A DNA stretch of 64,000 nucleotides from Enterococcus cecorum DSM 20682 = ATCC 43198. Its GTDB lineage: Bacteria > Bacillota > Bacilli > Lactobacillales > Enterococcaceae. Below the pieces are notes generated by a model, which was not told where the DNA came from, did no database searches, and saw only the letters and a list, made by a program, of their open reading frames with translations. A program made the translations under genes and the position numbers. The stretch lies in contig NZ_ASWI01000001.1 of the NCBI RefSeq assembly GCF_000407565.1, positions 28,485 to 92,484 on the forward strand, read 5' to 3'. The stretch's first letter is position 1; every line of letters starts with the position of its first letter. Of this stretch, positions 61,853 to 64,000 are shown one piece after another.

Positions 61853-62691
61853 ATTTTACTTACCAACCCAATACCCCTTTTGAGCATCGAGCACTCTTTG
61901 ATATTAATTTGGCGATTAAAGAGGGAAGTTTTACAGCATTAATTGGGCATACAGGTAGTGGTAAATCAACTTTGCTTCAACATTTAAATGCTTTACTAAA
62001 ACCTACTAAAGGAACTGTAAACATTGGTGAACGTGTGATTACACCGCAAACCGATAATAAAAACTTAAAACCCATCCGTAAAAAAGTAGGGATTGTCTTT
62101 CAGTTTCCGGAATCTCAGTTATTTGAAGAAACAGTAGAAAAAGATATTGCTTTTGGCCCACAAAATTTTGGTGTAAGTCTAGAAGAAGCAAATCAAATTG
62201 CAAAAGATACATTGAAATTAGTAGGCTTAGATGAAAGCTATCTTGAGCGTTCACCTTTTGACTTATCAGGTGGACAAATGCGTCGTGTTGCTATTGCCGG
62301 TGTTTTGGCGATGCAACCAGAAGTCCTTGTGCTTGATGAACCAACAGCTGGCCTAGATCCTCAAGGGCGTAAAGAAATGATGGATATGTTTTGGCGTTTG
62401 CATAAAGAACGTGGCTTAACCCTAGTTTTAGTCACGCACTTGATGGATGACGTGGCTGATTATGCAGATTATGTGTATGCTTTAGAAAAAGGACGTGTGG
62501 TGAAAGAAGGAACACCATCAGAATTATTCCAAGATGTCGATTGGTTGTATGAAAAGCAATTGGGCGTACCTACAGCGACTCAATTTGCGCTAAAACTTCA
62601 GGAAAAAGGAATGAAGTTTGCCCAATTACCATTGACTCCTCAAGCTTTAGCCGATGAAATTATTAGACAGCGAGGTGAGGATGATGAATAA
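61828..62691 (+). CDS. ecfA2: ECF transporter ATP-binding protein EcfA2
   Basis: A 287-residue ABC ATPase paired with EcfA1. Walker [11 protein letters not shown]-loop [10 protein letters not shown], signature [11 protein letters not shown] and Walker [11 protein letters not shown]. It overlaps the end of ecfA1 by 25 nt, and ATG 61828 gives [14 protein letters not shown]. Confidence 0.95.
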   Translation: MDIRFEQVDFTYQPNTPFEHRALFDINLAIKEGSFTALIGHTGSGKSTLLQHLNALLKPTKGTVNIGERVITPQTDNKNLKPIRKKVGIVFQFPESQLFEETVEKDIAFGPQNFGVSLEEANQIAKDTLKLVGLDESYLERSPFDLSGGQMRRVAIAGVLAMQPEVLVLDEPTAGLDPQGRKEMMDMFWRLHKERGLTLVLVTHLMDDVADYADYVYALEKGRVVKEGTPSELFQDVDWLYEKQLGVPTATQFALKLQEKGMKFAQLPLTPQALADEIIRQRGEDDE

Positions 62692-63478
62692 ATTAATTTT
62701 TGGTCGCTATATTCCAGGCAATTCATTGATTCATCAGATGGATCCTCGAGCAAAATTGGTCGCAAGTTTTTATTTCATTGGGATTATCTTTTTAGCGAAT
62801 AACTGGCAAACGTATTTATTACTCGCAGCTTTTACCTTTTTTGCCATCTACTTGTCAAAAATTAACCTAGTATTTTTTGTTCGTGGTTTAAAAGCACTGA
62901 TCGGTCTTATCCTATTTACCGTCTTTTTGCAGGTCTTTTTCACAAATGGCGGTACAATTTATTGGCAGTGGTGGATTTTTAGACTAACAGAGTACGGCGT
63001 GACAAATGGTATTTTCATTTTCTGTCGGTTTGTCTTAATCATCTTTATGTCTACACTTTTAACACTAACCACTTTGCCTTTGGAATTATCAGATGCGATT
63101 GAATCCTTATTGAAGCCATTAAAAGCGTTGAAATTACCAGTTCATGAATTCTCTTTGATGTTATCGATTGCCTTACGATATGTGCCAACTTTAATGGATG
63201 AAACAGAGAAAATTATGAATGCTCAGCGTGCGCGTGGTGTGGATTTTTCAGAAGGTAATTTAATCCAAAAAATGAAAGCCATCATTCCACTATTAATTCC
63301 GCTATTTGTTTCTAGCTTTACGCGAGCAATCGATTTGGCTTATGCAATGGAAGCACGTGGCTATCAAGGTGGCGATGGTAGGACGAAATATCGTAAATTG
63401 GAATGGCAATTATTAGATACCATCACAATTTTAGTATTCGTCTTATTAACAGCATTATTAATTCTATTAAGAAAATAA
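62684..63478 (+). CDS. ecfT: ECF transporter transmembrane protein EcfT
   Basis: A 264-residue membrane protein ([20 protein letters not shown]). Two Ala-Arg-Gly coupling motifs that dock on the ATPases are visible: AQRARGVDF and [10 protein letters not shown]. Hydrophobic segments cluster in residues 25-130 and at the C-terminus. It overlaps ecfA2 by 8 nt, with GAGGTGAGG as ribosome site. In relatives truA usually follows, but here an insertion element does. Confidence 0.95.
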   Translation: MNKLIFGRYIPGNSLIHQMDPRAKLVASFYFIGIIFLANNWQTYLLLAAFTFFAIYLSKINLVFFVRGLKALIGLILFTVFLQVFFTNGGTIYWQWWIFRLTEYGVTNGIFIFCRFVLIIFMSTLLTLTTLPLELSDAIESLLKPLKALKLPVHEFSLMLSIALRYVPTLMDETEKIMNAQRARGVDFSEGNLIQKMKAIIPLLIPLFVSSFTRAIDLAYAMEARGYQGGDGRTKYRKLEWQLLDTITILVFVLLTALLILLRK

Positions 63479-63493
63479 ACAAGAGGTCTTCTG

Positions 63494-63543
63494 TACCGAC
63501 CCCCAAAAGTTAGACCATAAAATCTAACAATTGGAGGTCGGTA
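63494..63543 (+). promoter_or_regulatory. Nested hairpin enclosing the OrfA ribosome site
   Basis: TACCGACC (63494-63501) pairs with GGTCGGTA (63536-63543), with GTTAGA/TCTAAC inside. The GGAGG ribosome site lies in the 3' arm, so transcripts entering from outside would mask it. Confidence 0.55.
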
Positions 63544-63548
63544 TTTTT

Positions 63549-64000
63549 ATGTCCAAATATTCTTTTGAGTTTAAAAAGCAAGTTGTAAATGCTTATCTTA
63601 ATGGCGAAGGTGGGTATACTTATCTTGCAAATAAGTTCGGCATTCCATCTGTTAATAAAGTTAAACTATGGGTGGATAATTACAATGCATTTGGTGATGA
63701 AGGATTAAAACGTTCTAGAAAAAAAGATTTTTATTCTTTTGAAAAGAAGCTTTCTATAGTAGAGTTATATTTATCAAGTGAAATCTCATATCAAGATTTA
63801 GCTCTGCAAGAAGGAATTACTAATCCAAGTATGATCACAAATTGGGTGAGTCGCTTTCGTGCAGCTGGTCCTGATGCCCTAAGACCACGCAAGAAGGGAC
63901 GAAAGAAAACATTGAATACAACTAATGGCAATACACAAAACAAACCAGTTGAAGAATCTTCTGTTGATACAAGTGCAGAACATGTAAAAGAGCTAGAAGA
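63549..64000 (+). CDS. IS3-family transposase OrfA (3' end cut by window)
   Basis: Open from ATG 63549 to the window edge, about 150 residues. Two helix-turn-helix units are visible (SFEFKKQVVNAYLNGEGGYT-like and FEKKLSIVELYLSSEISYQD...ITNPSMITNWVSRFR), followed by the basic RPRKKGRKKTL and a Thr/Asn-rich linker, then HVKELEE, which begins the leucine-zipper-like segment. This is the IS150-type OrfA layout, with OrfB expected downstream. Confidence 0.88.
   Translation, partial: MSKYSFEFKKQVVNAYLNGEGGYTYLANKFGIPSVNKVKLWVDNYNAFGDEGLKRSRKKDFYSFEKKLSIVELYLSSEISYQDLALQEGITNPSMITNWVSRFRAAGPDALRPRKKGRKKTLNTTNGNTQNKPVEESSVDTSAEHVKELE

Larger units (their letters stand above)
63492..64000 (+). mobile_element. 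IS3-family (IS150-like) insertion sequence, left end
   Basis: The element begins TGTACCGACCCCCAAAAGTT at 63492, the TG-start and sequence style of IS150-group ends, 13 nt after the ecfT stop. It carries OrfA. Its right end lies beyond the window. Confidence 0.85.

Overview
The window is chromosomal DNA of a low-GC Gram-positive bacterium of the Lactobacillales, most likely an Enterococcus or close relative. This rests on the protein sequences, the fused glutathione synthase GshF, the str and S10-spc-alpha operon layout, the group II ECF transporter genes and the LPXTG surface protein. The species is not proven; an E. cecorum-like organism is my guess from memory. No rRNA, tRNA or CRISPR array was seen.

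Layout. (1) 1-5200: the 3' end of leuS, gshF, a YueI-type protein, a HesB/YneR-like protein and biotin transporter bioY under two BirA-like boxes. (2) 5236-13892: a complete tagatose-6-phosphate lactose cluster, lacR-lacABCD-lacT-lacFEG. It has a LacR-type inverted repeat, a cre site and a LacT antiterminator target, and its right end decays into a lacX-like stub. (3) 13939-15815: an IS4-superfamily element and several broken small reading frames. (4) 15852-19725: guaA and coaA on the minus strand, then an unusual tandem array of about 125-nt structured units in front of an rsmC-like methyltransferase gene. (5) 19953-31449: a nucleoside scavenging region with a LacI-type regulator, pdp-deoC-cdd, a BMP lipoprotein and ABC transporter, deoB, punA and deoD. 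(6) 31536-34257: an iron alcohol dehydrogenase, gpmA and rpiA. (7) 34364-39056: the str operon rpsL-rpsG-fusA-tuf. (8) 39115-42013: a minus-strand vitamin B6 salvage group (MocR/PdxR-like regulator, pyridoxal kinase, ECF S component). (9) 42173-56362: the S10-spc-alpha operon from rpsJ to rplQ with secY, adk, infA and rpoA. (10) 56367-60837: a possible small RNA and a surface-protein pseudogene carrying four in-frame stops and one frameshift. (11) 61013-63478: ecfA1-ecfA2-ecfT. (12) 63492-64000: the left end of an IS3/IS150-type element, cut by the window edge.

How the parts work together. EcfA1A2T is the shared energising module that BioY and the B6 S component need, so three pieces of one vitamin uptake system lie in this window. 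The lac cluster imports lactose as lactose-6-phosphate and takes galactose-6-phosphate to triose phosphates. The nucleoside region imports nucleosides, splits them by phosphorolysis and feeds pentose phosphate to glycolysis through DeoB and DeoC; a pair of related LacI-type operators suggests that the adjacent regulator controls it.

The best candidates for something undescribed are the covarying tandem RNA-like units at 18670-19107 and the promoter-structure-terminator unit at 56367-56523.
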